DNA of 64,000 nt from JAJDXW01 sp965214795 (lineage in GTDB: Bacteria > Pseudomonadota > Gammaproteobacteria > HK1), in the NCBI GenBank assembly GCA_965214795.1, contig OZ243976.1, forward strand, positions 1,240,001 to 1,304,000, given 5' to 3'. A program made the position numbers and the translations under genes. Positions 50,581 through 58,697 of the stretch are shown piece after piece. Each line of letters starts with the position of its first letter. The first letter of the stretch is position 1. The notes under the pieces are model-generated. The model worked only from the letters and a program-made list of their open reading frames with translations. It ran no database searches and had not been told where the DNA came from.

Positions 50581-51612
50581 TCACGCGTATCGCGGCCAGG
50601 TGTCGCTCAGGCGGTAGCCTCGCGGCCAGGGATCGTCCGGATCGACGGCGTGCTGGTGGGTGCCGGTCAGCCATGCCCGTCCCGCCAGCGAGGGTACGAT
50701 CGCAGGACGGCCCCCGACCGTCGCTTCGCTCTCGATCCGGCACTCGAAGCGCGAATCGATCGGCGACACCCCCACGAACGGATCGCCTGGCGCGAGAATG
50801 CCCTTCGCATGGAGCACCGCGAGGCGCGCGGAGCAACCGGTCCCGCACGGCGATCGATCGATCTTTCCGGGCCGGATGGCGACCGCGTTCCGGCCGTGGG
50901 CGACGCCGTTCCGGTACTCGAGGGGCGCTGCGAACTGGCAGAACGAGAGGTGCGCCCACGCCGGCTGCTCCGGGTGCCGGAACCCGATCTGCTCGTCCGC
51001 CGCGCGGGTGATCCGCACCCCGGTCTCCGCGAGATCCCGCGCCTCGTCGGGGGCGAGCCGGAAACCGAGGGCGGGCGCGTCCACGATGACGAAGCTGTCG
51101 CCGCCGTAGGCGGTGTCCACCTCGAGGGTGCCGAAGCCTTCCACCTCGAGCGGGGCGGCGAGGCGGTCGGCGAAGGACGGGACGTTCCGGATCCGTACCT
51201 TTTCCACCTTGCCGCCCCGGCAGGATGCGACCGCCTCGATGAGTCCACCCGGCGCTTCCAGCACGAGGCGGGTCTCGGGCCCCTCCATCGGGAGGATCCC
51301 GGTCTCGAGCAGCACCGTCGCGACGCAGAGACTGTTGGAGCCGGACATCGGCGGCGTGTCGGCGGGCTCCATGACGATGAAACCCATCCGGGCGGCCGGG
51401 TTCACCGGCGGCACGAGCAGGTTCACGTGGCGGAAGACGCCGCCCCGCGGCTCGTTGAGCACCACGTCGCGCAGCCACCCGTCCTCCGCGATGAAGCGGC
51501 TTCGTTCCCAGAGCGTCGCTCCGGGGGGCGGCGCCACCCCGCCGACGATCACGTCTCCCACCTCCCCCTCGGCATGGCAGCTCACCACGTGGATCAGGTG
51601 ACTCGCGCGCAT
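50581..51612 (-). CDS. Proline racemase / 4-hydroxyproline epimerase-family protein (Ser/Cys pair)
   Basis: A 343-residue member of the proline racemase superfamily. These enzymes move the alpha proton between two facing bases, usually two Cys. Here the second is kept (Cys256 in DRSPCGTGCSARLAVL) but the first motif, usually MCGHG, reads MSGSNSL with Ser90. Ser/Cys members are known among hydroxyproline epimerases; Cys/Thr members are dehydratases. Other conserved blocks are HAEGE near residue 13 and GFRHPEQPAW. ATG 51612. It is convergent with the M20 gene. The DapA-type and HcnABC-type genes of region 1 are typical partners of a hydroxyproline epimerase. Confidence 0.88.
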   Translation of the reverse strand: MRASHLIHVVSCHAEGEVGDVIVGGVAPPPGATLWERSRFIAEDGWLRDVVLNEPRGGVFRHVNLLVPPVNPAARMGFIVMEPADTPPMSGSNSLCVATVLLETGILPMEGPETRLVLEAPGGLIEAVASCRGGKVEKVRIRNVPSFADRLAAPLEVEGFGTLEVDTAYGGDSFVIVDAPALGFRLAPDEARDLAETGVRITRAADEQIGFRHPEQPAWAHLSFCQFAAPLEYRNGVAHGRNAVAIRPGKIDRSPCGTGCSARLAVLHAKGILAPGDPFVGVSPIDSRFECRIESEATVGGRPAIVPSLAGRAWLTGTHQHAVDPDDPWPRGYRLSDTWPRYA

Positions 51613-52005
51613 GGATCCGGACCACCGTCAGGAGCAAATAGTCTGTCCGGTGTTGTAGCACTTCATCGTCGATTGCGCGACGACGCCAGCTCCGGCACGA
51701 GAAGACCCGGCGGCGGCGCGGGGCCTGGTCCGGAGCTCTTCAGCAGCTTGCTCCCGGTCATCGTGCCCTCGCCGGGGCCGTGGGCGCCGTCTTCCTCCGC
51801 CCCGCCTTCGAGCCGGCCGGCCAGCGTCACCACCCCGCGCTCCATCATTCCCCGCATCGGCTTGCGGCCAAGCTCGCCGGCAGGGACTTTCGAGGGCGCG
51901 AGCCTCGGGTTCGGTCCCGAATCCCGAAAATTCCCACAAAGGCCGTCGATATTCCGCAGGCGCCACGCTATTCTTGTTATCACATAACATCCAGAGTTCG
52001 AAAAG
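51613..52005. other. 393-base divergent region with Zur-like box
   Basis: This gap separates the racemase-family gene (minus) from the COG0523 gene (+). No gene is supported. The left part has an AT-rich patch near 51635-51660, which may hold the racemase promoter. The right part carries the palindrome described at 51975-51989. Confidence 0.45.
51975..51989. promoter_or_regulatory. Zur-box-like palindrome upstream of the COG0523 gene
   Basis: TGTTATCACATAACA has perfect 6-base arms around a 3-base centre and lies 16 bases before the COG0523 start. It matches the proteobacterial Zur operator pattern GTTATAATATAAC in length and arms. Repression by zinc-loaded Zur would switch the GTPase on in zinc shortage. 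Confidence 0.75.
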
Positions 52006-53349
52006 ATGACACAGCACATTCCGGTGACCGTCCTGACCGGGTTTCTCGGCAGCGGCAAGACGACGTTGCTCAACCGGATCCTGACCGAACACCACGGTCA
52101 GCGCATCGCCGTCATCGAGAACGAGTTTGGCGAGATCGGCGTCGATCAGGACCTGGTGATCAATGCCGACGAAGAAATTTTCGAAATGAACAACGGCTGC
52201 ATTTGCTGCACCGTCCGTGGCGACCTCATCCGCATCCTGGGCAATCTGGTCAAGCGCCGCGACAAGTTCGACCGGATCCTGGTGGAAACGACGGGTCTGG
52301 CCGATCCCGGCCCGGTCGCCCAGACCTTCTTCGTCGACGATGACACCCGCGACTCTTTCGACCTGGACGGGGTCATTACGCTGGTCGATGCGAAACATGC
52401 CGAGCTGCACCTGGGTGACAGCGAGGAAGCCACCTCGCAGATCGCCTTTGCCGACGTGATCCTCATCAACAAGGTCGACCTGGTCGACCCCGCCGCGGTC
52501 GATCTGCTGGAACGGCGACTGCGATCGATGAACGCCATGGCCCGGATCGAACGCGTGCAGATGGCGGACGCGCCGATGGAGCAAGTGCTGAATGTCGGCG
52601 GGTTCGACCTCGACCGAGCGCTGGAACTCAAGCCGAGCTTTCTCGAGCCGGAGTATCCCTTTGAATGGGGTGGCGTCCTGCGGATCGACGACAAGGCGGT
52701 CTTCCGGCTTCGGAATGGCCCCGACCCGACCATGTCCGCGGTGATCGAGCCGATGGAGGCCGCCACGCCCGAGGCGCTGATGGCGGCGGCGGAACGCGTC
52801 TACACTCGTTTCTCGGCGGAGGATCACTCGTTGCAGCCGGGCGACTCGATGACCCCGGGCGAGACGCTATGGACGCTGATGCTGACCGGCGCCGAACGGT
52901 ACGACTATGCGGTCGAGGTACCGAAACCGGGTCTCTATGCGCTGTTCACCGAGCACCTGCCCGAGGAATTCGAGGCCGGGTTCTTCGATGCCGGCAGCGC
53001 CAGGATGACCGTCGCGGCCGAGCACGTCTTCAATCCGGAACACTCCCACGACGACACCGTGGGATCGGTCACGCTGGAATTCGAGGGCGAGGTCGACGCC
53101 GCCAAGCTCAGTGCCTGGTTAAGCCGGCTGCTGCAAACGCGAGGTCCGGACATCTTTCGCATGAAGGGCATCGTGGCGGTCGCGGGCGAGGCGCAGCGAT
53201 TCGTGTTCCAAGGCGTGCACATGCTGTTCCAGGGCCAACCGGGTGACGCCTGGGGCGATGCCGAGCGGACCTGCCGGCTGGTCTTCATTGGCCGCAATCT
53301 GGATGAGACCACGCTGGACGCGGGCTTCCGCGGTTGCCAGGTGGTGTAG
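52006..53349 (+). CDS. COG0523-family GTP-dependent metallochaperone (zinc-responsive type)
   Basis: A 447-residue CobW/COG0523 G3E GTPase. Walker A is GFLGSGKTTLL (residues 12-22), the metal-binding CxCC is GCICC (Cys65, Cys67, Cys68), the G3E switch reads ETTGLADPGPV and the base motif NKVD is near residue 150. The CobW C-terminal domain contains a His-bearing NPEHSHDDT loop. Zur-controlled members (ZagA, ZigA, YciC types) deliver zinc to client enzymes in deficiency. The palindrome directly upstream and the ZnuABC genes downstream support this role. A small WD40 gene follows in the same direction. Confidence 0.93.
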   Translation: MTQHIPVTVLTGFLGSGKTTLLNRILTEHHGQRIAVIENEFGEIGVDQDLVINADEEIFEMNNGCICCTVRGDLIRILGNLVKRRDKFDRILVETTGLADPGPVAQTFFVDDDTRDSFDLDGVITLVDAKHAELHLGDSEEATSQIAFADVILINKVDLVDPAAVDLLERRLRSMNAMARIERVQMADAPMEQVLNVGGFDLDRALELKPSFLEPEYPFEWGGVLRIDDKAVFRLRNGPDPTMSAVIEPMEAATPEALMAAAERVYTRFSAEDHSLQPGDSMTPGETLWTLMLTGAERYDYAVEVPKPGLYALFTEHLPEEFEAGFFDAGSARMTVAAEHVFNPEHSHDDTVGSVTLEFEGEVDAAKLSAWLSRLLQTRGPDIFRMKGIVAVAGEAQRFVFQGVHMLFQGQPGDAWGDAERTCRLVFIGRNLDETTLDAGFRGCQVV

Positions 53350-53388
53350 GGCTGGAGGGCTGGCGGCGATTGCCCCTCCGACCGATCA

Positions 53389-54456
53389 ATGACGGGATAC
53401 TCGTTCGATCGATGGGCGGTCGACGCGCCGTTGACAGGTGCCGCTGTCGACCGTAGCGGGCGCTACGCGGCATTTTCCGGTGGCGATGGGGCCGTGCGCA
53501 TCGTTGCCTTGAGCGCCGCGGCGCCCAGCCTCCCGGTCTGGCGACTCACCCGGGGCGCGGTGCTGGCGCTGGCCGCCGATTGCGAGGAGGCTGCGTTTCT
53601 GTGCGGGACCGACGACGGTGCCGTCTTTCGGGTCCATGCCGAGGATGGGCCACGGCAACTGGCCGTGCTGGCGCGCGCATGGCCGGATCAACTGGTGACG
53701 CATCCGTGCGGCGTGCGGGTGATCGCCGACGGACCGGTTGTCCGGCTGCTGGACGGCGAGGGCCGGCCGAGCGGCGTCCTCGGGCCGCATCCCAGCACGG
53801 TCGCGGGGCTGGCCTTCGACGACGCGGGCCGGCGGTTGGCGGTCTCGCACTACAATGGCGTCACCATCTGGCAGTTGGACGGGCCGCGCCGAGCGCACTG
53901 CCTGTTTCACCGCGGGTCGCATCTCAAGCTCTGCTGGCGCCGTGACGGGCGGTACGTGGTGACGGCCACCCAGGAGAAGACGGTGCACGCCTGGGATCTC
54001 CGCATCGGCGACAACGCCAGCCTGGGCCAATGCTTCAACAAGGTCAAAGCGCTGGGCTGGAGCGCGGACGGGCGGTGGCTGCTTGCTTCCGGCAACGATA
54101 CGGTGAGTGCGTGGCCATTTGCGGATTGCGCGGACGATGGGGACCGCGGGGACGGTAACCTGCCCGCTTCGGCGCCGCAGATGCTGGGGCGGTTCAGCGA
54201 GCAGTTCATCTCCCAGGTCAGCCCGCATCCCGGGCTGCCCCTGGCGGCCGCCGGCTACAACGATGGTGGGCTGGAGTTGGTCAGCCTGGCGGTTCGGGCG
54301 GCGCGGCACCCTCTGACCGAGATTCTCACCAACCCGGTGGCGGCCATGACGTGGTCCCCGGGCGGGGACCACTTGATCGGTGGCGACCAGAACCGGCAGC
54401 TGTTCGTCTGTCGCTTCGACTCCGAATGGCTTGCCGGTCTGGCCGGTGTGGCGTGA
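53389..54456 (+). CDS. Cytoplasmic WD40-repeat protein linked to COG0523
   Basis: A 355-residue beta-propeller protein of about seven WD40-like blades. Clear units are AGLAFDDAGRRLAVSHYNGV followed by TIWQLDG, KLCWRRDGRYVVTATQEKTV followed by HAWDL, and LGWSADGRWLLASGNDTVSA. There is no signal peptide, so it stays in the cytoplasm, unlike the periplasmic AztD zinc propeller. It starts 39 bases after the COG0523 stop and is likely cotranscribed. WD40 genes of this kind recur beside zinc-linked COG0523 genes in comparative studies; the molecular role is not established. A scaffold for zinc delivery is inference. Confidence 0.85.
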   Translation: MTGYSFDRWAVDAPLTGAAVDRSGRYAAFSGGDGAVRIVALSAAAPSLPVWRLTRGAVLALAADCEEAAFLCGTDDGAVFRVHAEDGPRQLAVLARAWPDQLVTHPCGVRVIADGPVVRLLDGEGRPSGVLGPHPSTVAGLAFDDAGRRLAVSHYNGVTIWQLDGPRRAHCLFHRGSHLKLCWRRDGRYVVTATQEKTVHAWDLRIGDNASLGQCFNKVKALGWSADGRWLLASGNDTVSAWPFADCADDGDRGDGNLPASAPQMLGRFSEQFISQVSPHPGLPLAAAGYNDGGLELVSLAVRAARHPLTEILTNPVAAMTWSPGGDHLIGGDQNRQLFVCRFDSEWLAGLAGVA

Positions 54457-54462
54457 TCGCCG

Positions 54463-55638
54463 TCAGACGACCGCCAGCGGGTTGCCCGGCGAGCCTGTGG
54501 CGCCCTTGATCGGCAGCGTCGAGAAGATGAACGCGAACTTGTAGACGCCATCGGCGGCCAGGTGGTCCAGACGCACATTCTCAAGAATGTGGATGCCGTT
54601 CCTGGTCAGGAAGATCTGGTGCACCGGGAAGGCCAGGTTCGGGTCCGGGTTCGGCACCGCCTCGATCGCCCAGCAGTCGGCGGCACCGACCGAAATGCCC
54701 TTGGCGGCCAGCCATTCCGCCGCTTCCACGCCGATCCCGGGCTCGCCCGAGTTGAAGCGGGCATTGTCCTTCATCCAGAGCTCTTCGCCCCAGCCGGTCC
54801 GCCACATCGCGGCGCACCCCTGGGTGACATCGGCTTCGGTCATGCCCTGGCGATTCAGGCAGGCCTTGAGGTCGGCGACGGTGATCTCATCGCCCGCGTC
54901 CAGCATGTGCCCCTTCAGGCCCATGACGTCGAACAGGATGCCGCGGCAGAAGAACGGCTTGACGTTTTCCATGCCCAGCTTCTGCAGGCCATAGGCACCG
55001 ATCGTCGAGCCGGCGGCGGCGTCGCTGTTCTGCAGGTCGCGGGTCGTGAAGCCGTTGTAGAACACCTCGTTGTTCAGGTCGCCCGCCTCGCCGACGCGCG
55101 CGCCGATATGGGCGAGACCGTCGAACTGGGTGCCTACCTGTCCGATCTCGGTGGTCAGGATCTCGTCGTGCCAGATCACCTGGTTCTTGCCGAACGCGCC
55201 ACCGGTCGGGGCGCCGGGGATGCGCAGCGCGAAGACGCGCTGGCCGAACAGCGGCATGCCGTATTCATAGACGCGGCCGAGGCTGTAGACCTTGCCCCGT
55301 TTGATCAGGCTGGTCGCGTCCAGCGCAACTTCCGGTGTCATGTGGTTGGTGGCGCCGGTCTGGTCACCTTCGCCCCAGCGCGAGGGCCACCATTTCTCGG
55401 CGATCGGCGTGCCTTCGATCCCGCCCTCGGCGGCGTGGGCGGGCTTGACCAGGTCCAGCTCGTGCATCACCCCGTCGCCGGCGGCGACGGCGGCAACCGC
55501 ACCGGTCGCGACTGCGGCGGTCTTGATGAATCTGCGGCGCGACTCGGATGCCGGCACATCGTTGTCCTGAGCTTCCGTGGATTGGGTGTCGAGGCTTTCG
55601 TCGACGGGGGCGCCGCCGCCGCGCAGTTCTTCAGTCAT
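54463..55638 (-). CDS. Tat-exported cyclase-family (kynurenine formamidase-like) metal-dependent hydrolase
   Basis: A 391-residue COG1878 cyclase-family protein. A twin-arginine signal SRRRFIKTAAVATGAVAAVA is at residues 33-52, after a 32-residue polar N-terminus, so the folded enzyme is exported. The metal-site region reads IGQVGTQFDGLAHIG (about residues 165-180), close to the family HxGTHxDxPxH, with the first His of the motif changed. CRGILFDVMGLKG and a late Glu/His pattern also fit. Family members hydrolyse amides or lactones with zinc or manganese. It ends seven bases from the WD40 gene, convergent. Its place inside a zinc island suggests metal-linked regulation, unproven. Confidence 0.82.
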   Translation of the reverse strand: MTEELRGGGAPVDESLDTQSTEAQDNDVPASESRRRFIKTAAVATGAVAAVAAGDGVMHELDLVKPAHAAEGGIEGTPIAEKWWPSRWGEGDQTGATNHMTPEVALDATSLIKRGKVYSLGRVYEYGMPLFGQRVFALRIPGAPTGGAFGKNQVIWHDEILTTEIGQVGTQFDGLAHIGARVGEAGDLNNEVFYNGFTTRDLQNSDAAAGSTIGAYGLQKLGMENVKPFFCRGILFDVMGLKGHMLDAGDEITVADLKACLNRQGMTEADVTQGCAAMWRTGWGEELWMKDNARFNSGEPGIGVEAAEWLAAKGISVGAADCWAIEAVPNPDPNLAFPVHQIFLTRNGIHILENVRLDHLAADGVYKFAFIFSTLPIKGATGSPGNPLAVV

Positions 55639-55720
55639 CGCACTTACTCCTCATGGCGGATTCATGGGGTAGCTCCTGATGATACGATATCACATCTCAT
55701 AGCCAGGATAGTCAACCCGG

Positions 55721-56710
55721 TCACCGCGACAGCGCTTCCGCAAGCGTCTCGGCATTGTGGCGTATCATGTCGAGATAGGTGGACGCTGGCCCGTCCGGCC
55801 CGGATAGCGCGTCGGAGTACAGCGTCCCGCCGATGGATGCGCCGGTTTCATCGGCGATCCGCTCAAGCAGGCGCTGGTCCGTGAACGACTCGACGAAGAC
55901 GGCCTTGATCCCCTCTTCGCGAATCTGCCGGATCAGGGCGGCGACATCCGCGGCGGACGCATCGCTTTCGGTGCCCATAAGGGGTGCGACGAAGCGCAGG
56001 GCGTAGGCCTCGGCAAAGTACCCGAAGGCGTCATGGGCGGTGACAATGGTGCGCCGGTCCTCGGACAGCTCCGCGACCGTCTTGCGAATCTCGGCATCCA
56101 GAGCCTGGATTTCGGCCACGTAGGTCGCACGGTTCCCGTGGTAGGCCGATGCGTTGGCCGGATCGGTCCTGGCCAGTGCGGCAGTGATGTTGTCGACATA
56201 GATCACTGCGTTGGCGGGGTCGTGCCAGGCATGCGGGTCGAAGGCGCCGTGGTCGTGCCCGTCGCCGTGGTCGTCCTCGGCGGCGTGATCGTCCTTGTCG
56301 GCGTGGTCATCCTCTTCGGCGTGGTCGTCATCGTGGTGGTCGTCATCCTCGAGCCTGATTGGCTGGATCCCGTCGGTTGCCACCACGCGGACGCCGCCAA
56401 AGTCCGACGCCTCGACCAGCCGGTCCAGCCAGCCTTCGAACGCGAGGCCGTTGAACACGAGAATCTCGGCCTGGCTCACGGCTCGCGCATCGGCGGGACC
56501 AGGTTGGAAGACATGGGTGTCACCGTCGGCCCCCACCAGCGTCGTGACGGCAACCCGGTCACCGCCGATGCGCTTGACCATGTCTCCCAGTATGGAGAAG
56601 GTGGCGACCACCGGTATGGGGGCGTCGGCGGCCCATGCCGACGTTGGAGCGGCCAACGAAAGACCGAGGAACGCGGTTGACGAGATCAGCAGATTTCTGC
56701 GGCTGGTCAC
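55721..56710 (-). CDS. znuA: Zinc ABC transporter substrate-binding protein, ZnuA/AztC type
   Basis: A 329-residue cluster A-I binding protein starting at GTG 56710 behind AAAGGAG. Residues 1-28 are a Sec signal peptide. Zinc ligands expected in the family are present: His66 in GDTHVFQP, His160 in DPHAWHDP, His in TAHDAFGYFAEAY (about 226) and Asp in SFTDQRLLERI. A His/Asp-rich loop at about residues 121-155 (DDDHHDDDHAEEDD and more) is the flexible zinc-gathering loop of ZnuA proteins. It is the last gene of a four-gene minus-strand operon, 14 bases after the permease. Confidence 0.95.
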   Translation of the reverse strand: MTSRRNLLISSTAFLGLSLAAPTSAWAADAPIPVVATFSILGDMVKRIGGDRVAVTTLVGADGDTHVFQPGPADARAVSQAEILVFNGLAFEGWLDRLVEASDFGGVRVVATDGIQPIRLEDDDHHDDDHAEEDDHADKDDHAAEDDHGDGHDHGAFDPHAWHDPANAVIYVDNITAALARTDPANASAYHGNRATYVAEIQALDAEIRKTVAELSEDRRTIVTAHDAFGYFAEAYALRFVAPLMGTESDASAADVAALIRQIREEGIKAVFVESFTDQRLLERIADETGASIGGTLYSDALSGPDGPASTYLDMIRHNAETLAEALSR

Positions 56711-56724
56711 TGTGGTATCTCCTT

Positions 56725-57588
56725 TCAGGCATTGACACGACGACGAACGACTGGCGCGGCGAGGCTGCCCAACGGGCCGAAGGCAAGTGAGATCCCGTAG
56801 ACGACACCTGCCGCGAGGATGACTGCCGGCCCTGACGGCAATCCGAAATGGTAGGAGGCGAGGAGACCGCAGACGCTCGAAGCGATGGCAATGATGACCG
56901 CGGCGAAGATCAGACCGCCGATGCTCGCCGCCCAGAAACGTGCGGCGGCGGCCGGAAGAATCATGATGCCGACCGCCATCAACGTGCCGAGCGCATGAAA
57001 GCCGCCGACAAGGTTCAGGACGACGAGCCCGAGGAAGGTGAGATGCGTCACGGCGCTCAAGCCGCTCACCGTGCGCAGGAACTGCGGGTCCGCGCACTCG
57101 AGAACCAGCGGGCGAAAGATGAACGCGAGCACGATCAGCGTGATGCTCGCGATGCTGCACAGCAGGACCAGCGCCGCGTCGTCGAGTGCGAGCACGGTGC
57201 CGAACAGCACGTGCATCAGGTCGACGTTGCTGCCGCGGGTGGACACGATCAGCACACCAAGCGCCAGCGAGATCAGGTAGAAGGCGGCAAGGCTCGCATC
57301 CTCGCGCAGCGCCGTGACGCGGGCGACGAAGCCCGAAAGCAATGCCACGGCCATGCCGGCGATCAGACCGCCCGCCGTCATGGCCCCGAGCGAGAACCCG
57401 GCGACGAGGAATCCGACCGCGGCGCCCGGCAGGATCGCATGCGCCATTGCATCCCCGGTCAGGCTCATCCGGCGCAACAGCAGAAAGACGCCCACGGGTG
57501 TCCCGCCCACCGAAATCGCGATGCAGCCCATCACGGCGCGGCGCATGAAGCCGAATTCGACAAATGGCTGAACCAAGGGCTCCCACAT
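56725..57588 (-). CDS. znuB: Zinc ABC transporter permease, ZnuB/AztB type
   Basis: A 287-residue ABC-3 family permease with about eight membrane segments. Family landmarks are the start FVEFGFMRRAVMGCIAISVG, RRMSLTGDAMAHAILPGAAV and LMAVGIMILPAAAARFWAAS. It pairs with the ATPase encoded just upstream, whose stop shares a base with this ATG (57588), so the two are translationally coupled. It moves zinc handed over by the ZnuA protein across the inner membrane. The order ATPase, permease, binding protein matches the AztABC arrangement described in Paracoccus. Confidence 0.94.
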   Translation of the reverse strand: MWEPLVQPFVEFGFMRRAVMGCIAISVGGTPVGVFLLLRRMSLTGDAMAHAILPGAAVGFLVAGFSLGAMTAGGLIAGMAVALLSGFVARVTALREDASLAAFYLISLALGVLIVSTRGSNVDLMHVLFGTVLALDDAALVLLCSIASITLIVLAFIFRPLVLECADPQFLRTVSGLSAVTHLTFLGLVVLNLVGGFHALGTLMAVGIMILPAAAARFWAASIGGLIFAAVIIAIASSVCGLLASYHFGLPSGPAVILAAGVVYGISLAFGPLGSLAAPVVRRRVNA

Positions 57589-58331
57589 CAGGACGCGGGC
57601 CTCCCGCAGTCGTGGGGCGGGCCGGCGCAGGCCTCGCACATCTGGCGGGCCCGGAACTGGTTCGCGGCCGTCAGCACCTTCGCGGTGGGTCCGTGCGCCA
57701 CGAGGTCGCGCGCCAGTATCAGCGTCTCGGGGAAATGCGCCCGGACGGCCTCCGCATCGTGCAGGACGGCGATCACCGTGCGTCCCTCTCCGTGCCACCG
57801 CCGCACCACACCCAGGAGATCGACCATCGTCTTGGCATCGATGGCCGTAAAGGGTTCGTCGAGCAGTACGAGTTGGGCGTCCTGAAGCAGGAGCCGCGCG
57901 AATAGCGCGCGCTGAAACTGCCCGCCCGACAGCGAGTGGATGGGTCGGCGCTCGAACCCGGTGAGCCCGACCGCCGAAATGGCCTCCTCGACCCGCGCAC
58001 GATGCGCGGCACGCAGTCCGAAGAAGCCGCCGATCTCGCTCCACAGCCCCACCGCTACCAGATCGACGACCGTGATCGGGAACGACCGGTCGATGTCCGA
58101 CTGCTGCGGCAGGTAGGCGACATCGCTCCGCGTGCAGGTTCCGAAGCGGACCTGCCCGGCAAGTGGACGCAGGACACCCGTCACCCCTTTCAGCAGCGTC
58201 GATTTACCCGCACCGTTGGGACCCACGACGGCGGTCAAGCTGCCGTCGGCGACCTCGCCGTCGAGTTGATGCACCGCCGGATGCCGGTCATAGCCCAAGG
58301 TCAGATTCTCGAATGCCAGCGCGTAGGTCAT
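57588..58331 (-). CDS. znuC: Zinc ABC transporter ATPase, ZnuC/AztA type, with Cys-rich tail
   Basis: A 247-residue ABC ATPase. Walker A is VGPNGAGKSTLLKG (about residues 36-49), the Q loop is in VAYLPQQSDIDRSFP, the signature is LSGGQFQRALFARLLL and Walker B is LVLLDEPFTAID; the switch His is in AVLHDAE. The C-terminus has CEACAGPPHDC, three Cys and a His that could bind metal, which is not a general feature of ABC ATPases. It energises the ZnuB permease. The start ATG 58331 overlaps the stop of a small membrane-protein gene (ATGA). Confidence 0.94.
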   Translation of the reverse strand: MTYALAFENLTLGYDRHPAVHQLDGEVADGSLTAVVGPNGAGKSTLLKGVTGVLRPLAGQVRFGTCTRSDVAYLPQQSDIDRSFPITVVDLVAVGLWSEIGGFFGLRAAHRARVEEAISAVGLTGFERRPIHSLSGGQFQRALFARLLLQDAQLVLLDEPFTAIDAKTMVDLLGVVRRWHGEGRTVIAVLHDAEAVRAHFPETLILARDLVAHGPTAKVLTAANQFRARQMCEACAGPPHDCGRPAS

Positions 58332-58486
58332 GGGGTCCCCGGTGCGGACGTCGCCCAGAAGAACATGGCCCAGAGCGACATCACAATCAGCATCGCCGCG
58401 GCGAGCCTCGGGCCGAGCCCGATGAGAAGCGTCCCGCGCACCGTGCTCCGCCGGGGTCTGTTGTTGCCTCGCCGTGTCACGCGCAC
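58328..58486 (-). CDS. Small single-pass membrane protein heading the zinc ABC operon
   Basis: A reading frame of about 52 residues (GTG 58486; GTG 58480 gives 50). The first 17 residues are basic (TRRGNNRPRRSTVRG), followed by a hydrophobic helix, LAAAMLIVMSLWAMFFWA, and a short TSAPGTP end. The stop overlaps the znuC start as ATGA, the same coupling as between the other operon genes, which is the main reason to believe it. It lies between the Zur-like box (58522) and znuC. The basic N-terminus suggests it stays inside. I do not recognise a family; a small regulatory subunit of the transporter is possible. Confidence 0.6.
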   Translation of the reverse strand: MRVTRRGNNRPRRSTVRGTLLIGLGPRLAAAMLIVMSLWAMFFWATSAPGTP

Positions 58487-58521
58487 CTCACGCCCGACCC
58501 CCCCTGGTCAACTGGTAAAAT

Positions 58522-58536
58522 TGTTATAACATAACC
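58522..58536. promoter_or_regulatory. Zur-box-like palindrome upstream of the zinc ABC operon
   Basis: TGTTATAACATAACC has five of six arm bases paired and is nearly identical to the box at 51975. It lies 35-50 bases ahead of the small membrane protein gene, in an AT-rich stretch that would hold the promoter. It is expected to repress the operon when zinc is plentiful. Confidence 0.75.
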
Positions 58537-58697
58537 ATTATAGCCGACAGCTTTTCGTGTCGCGAATGCCCGATTGACCGCGCGTGGTCTGGAGAAAAAA
58601 TCATTTTGATTCAGTCATATATATTAGAAATCGGTCGTGCTGCGCCGTGGCGGCGACCGTCTCGCCCCGGAAATCCGGCTCGGCTGGAACGTGATTG

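Noticed and set aside
55660..55720. A fourth Zur-like box near GATATCACATCTCAT
   Set aside because: The arms do not pair over more than a few bases, so it is not clearly different from chance AT-rich sequence.
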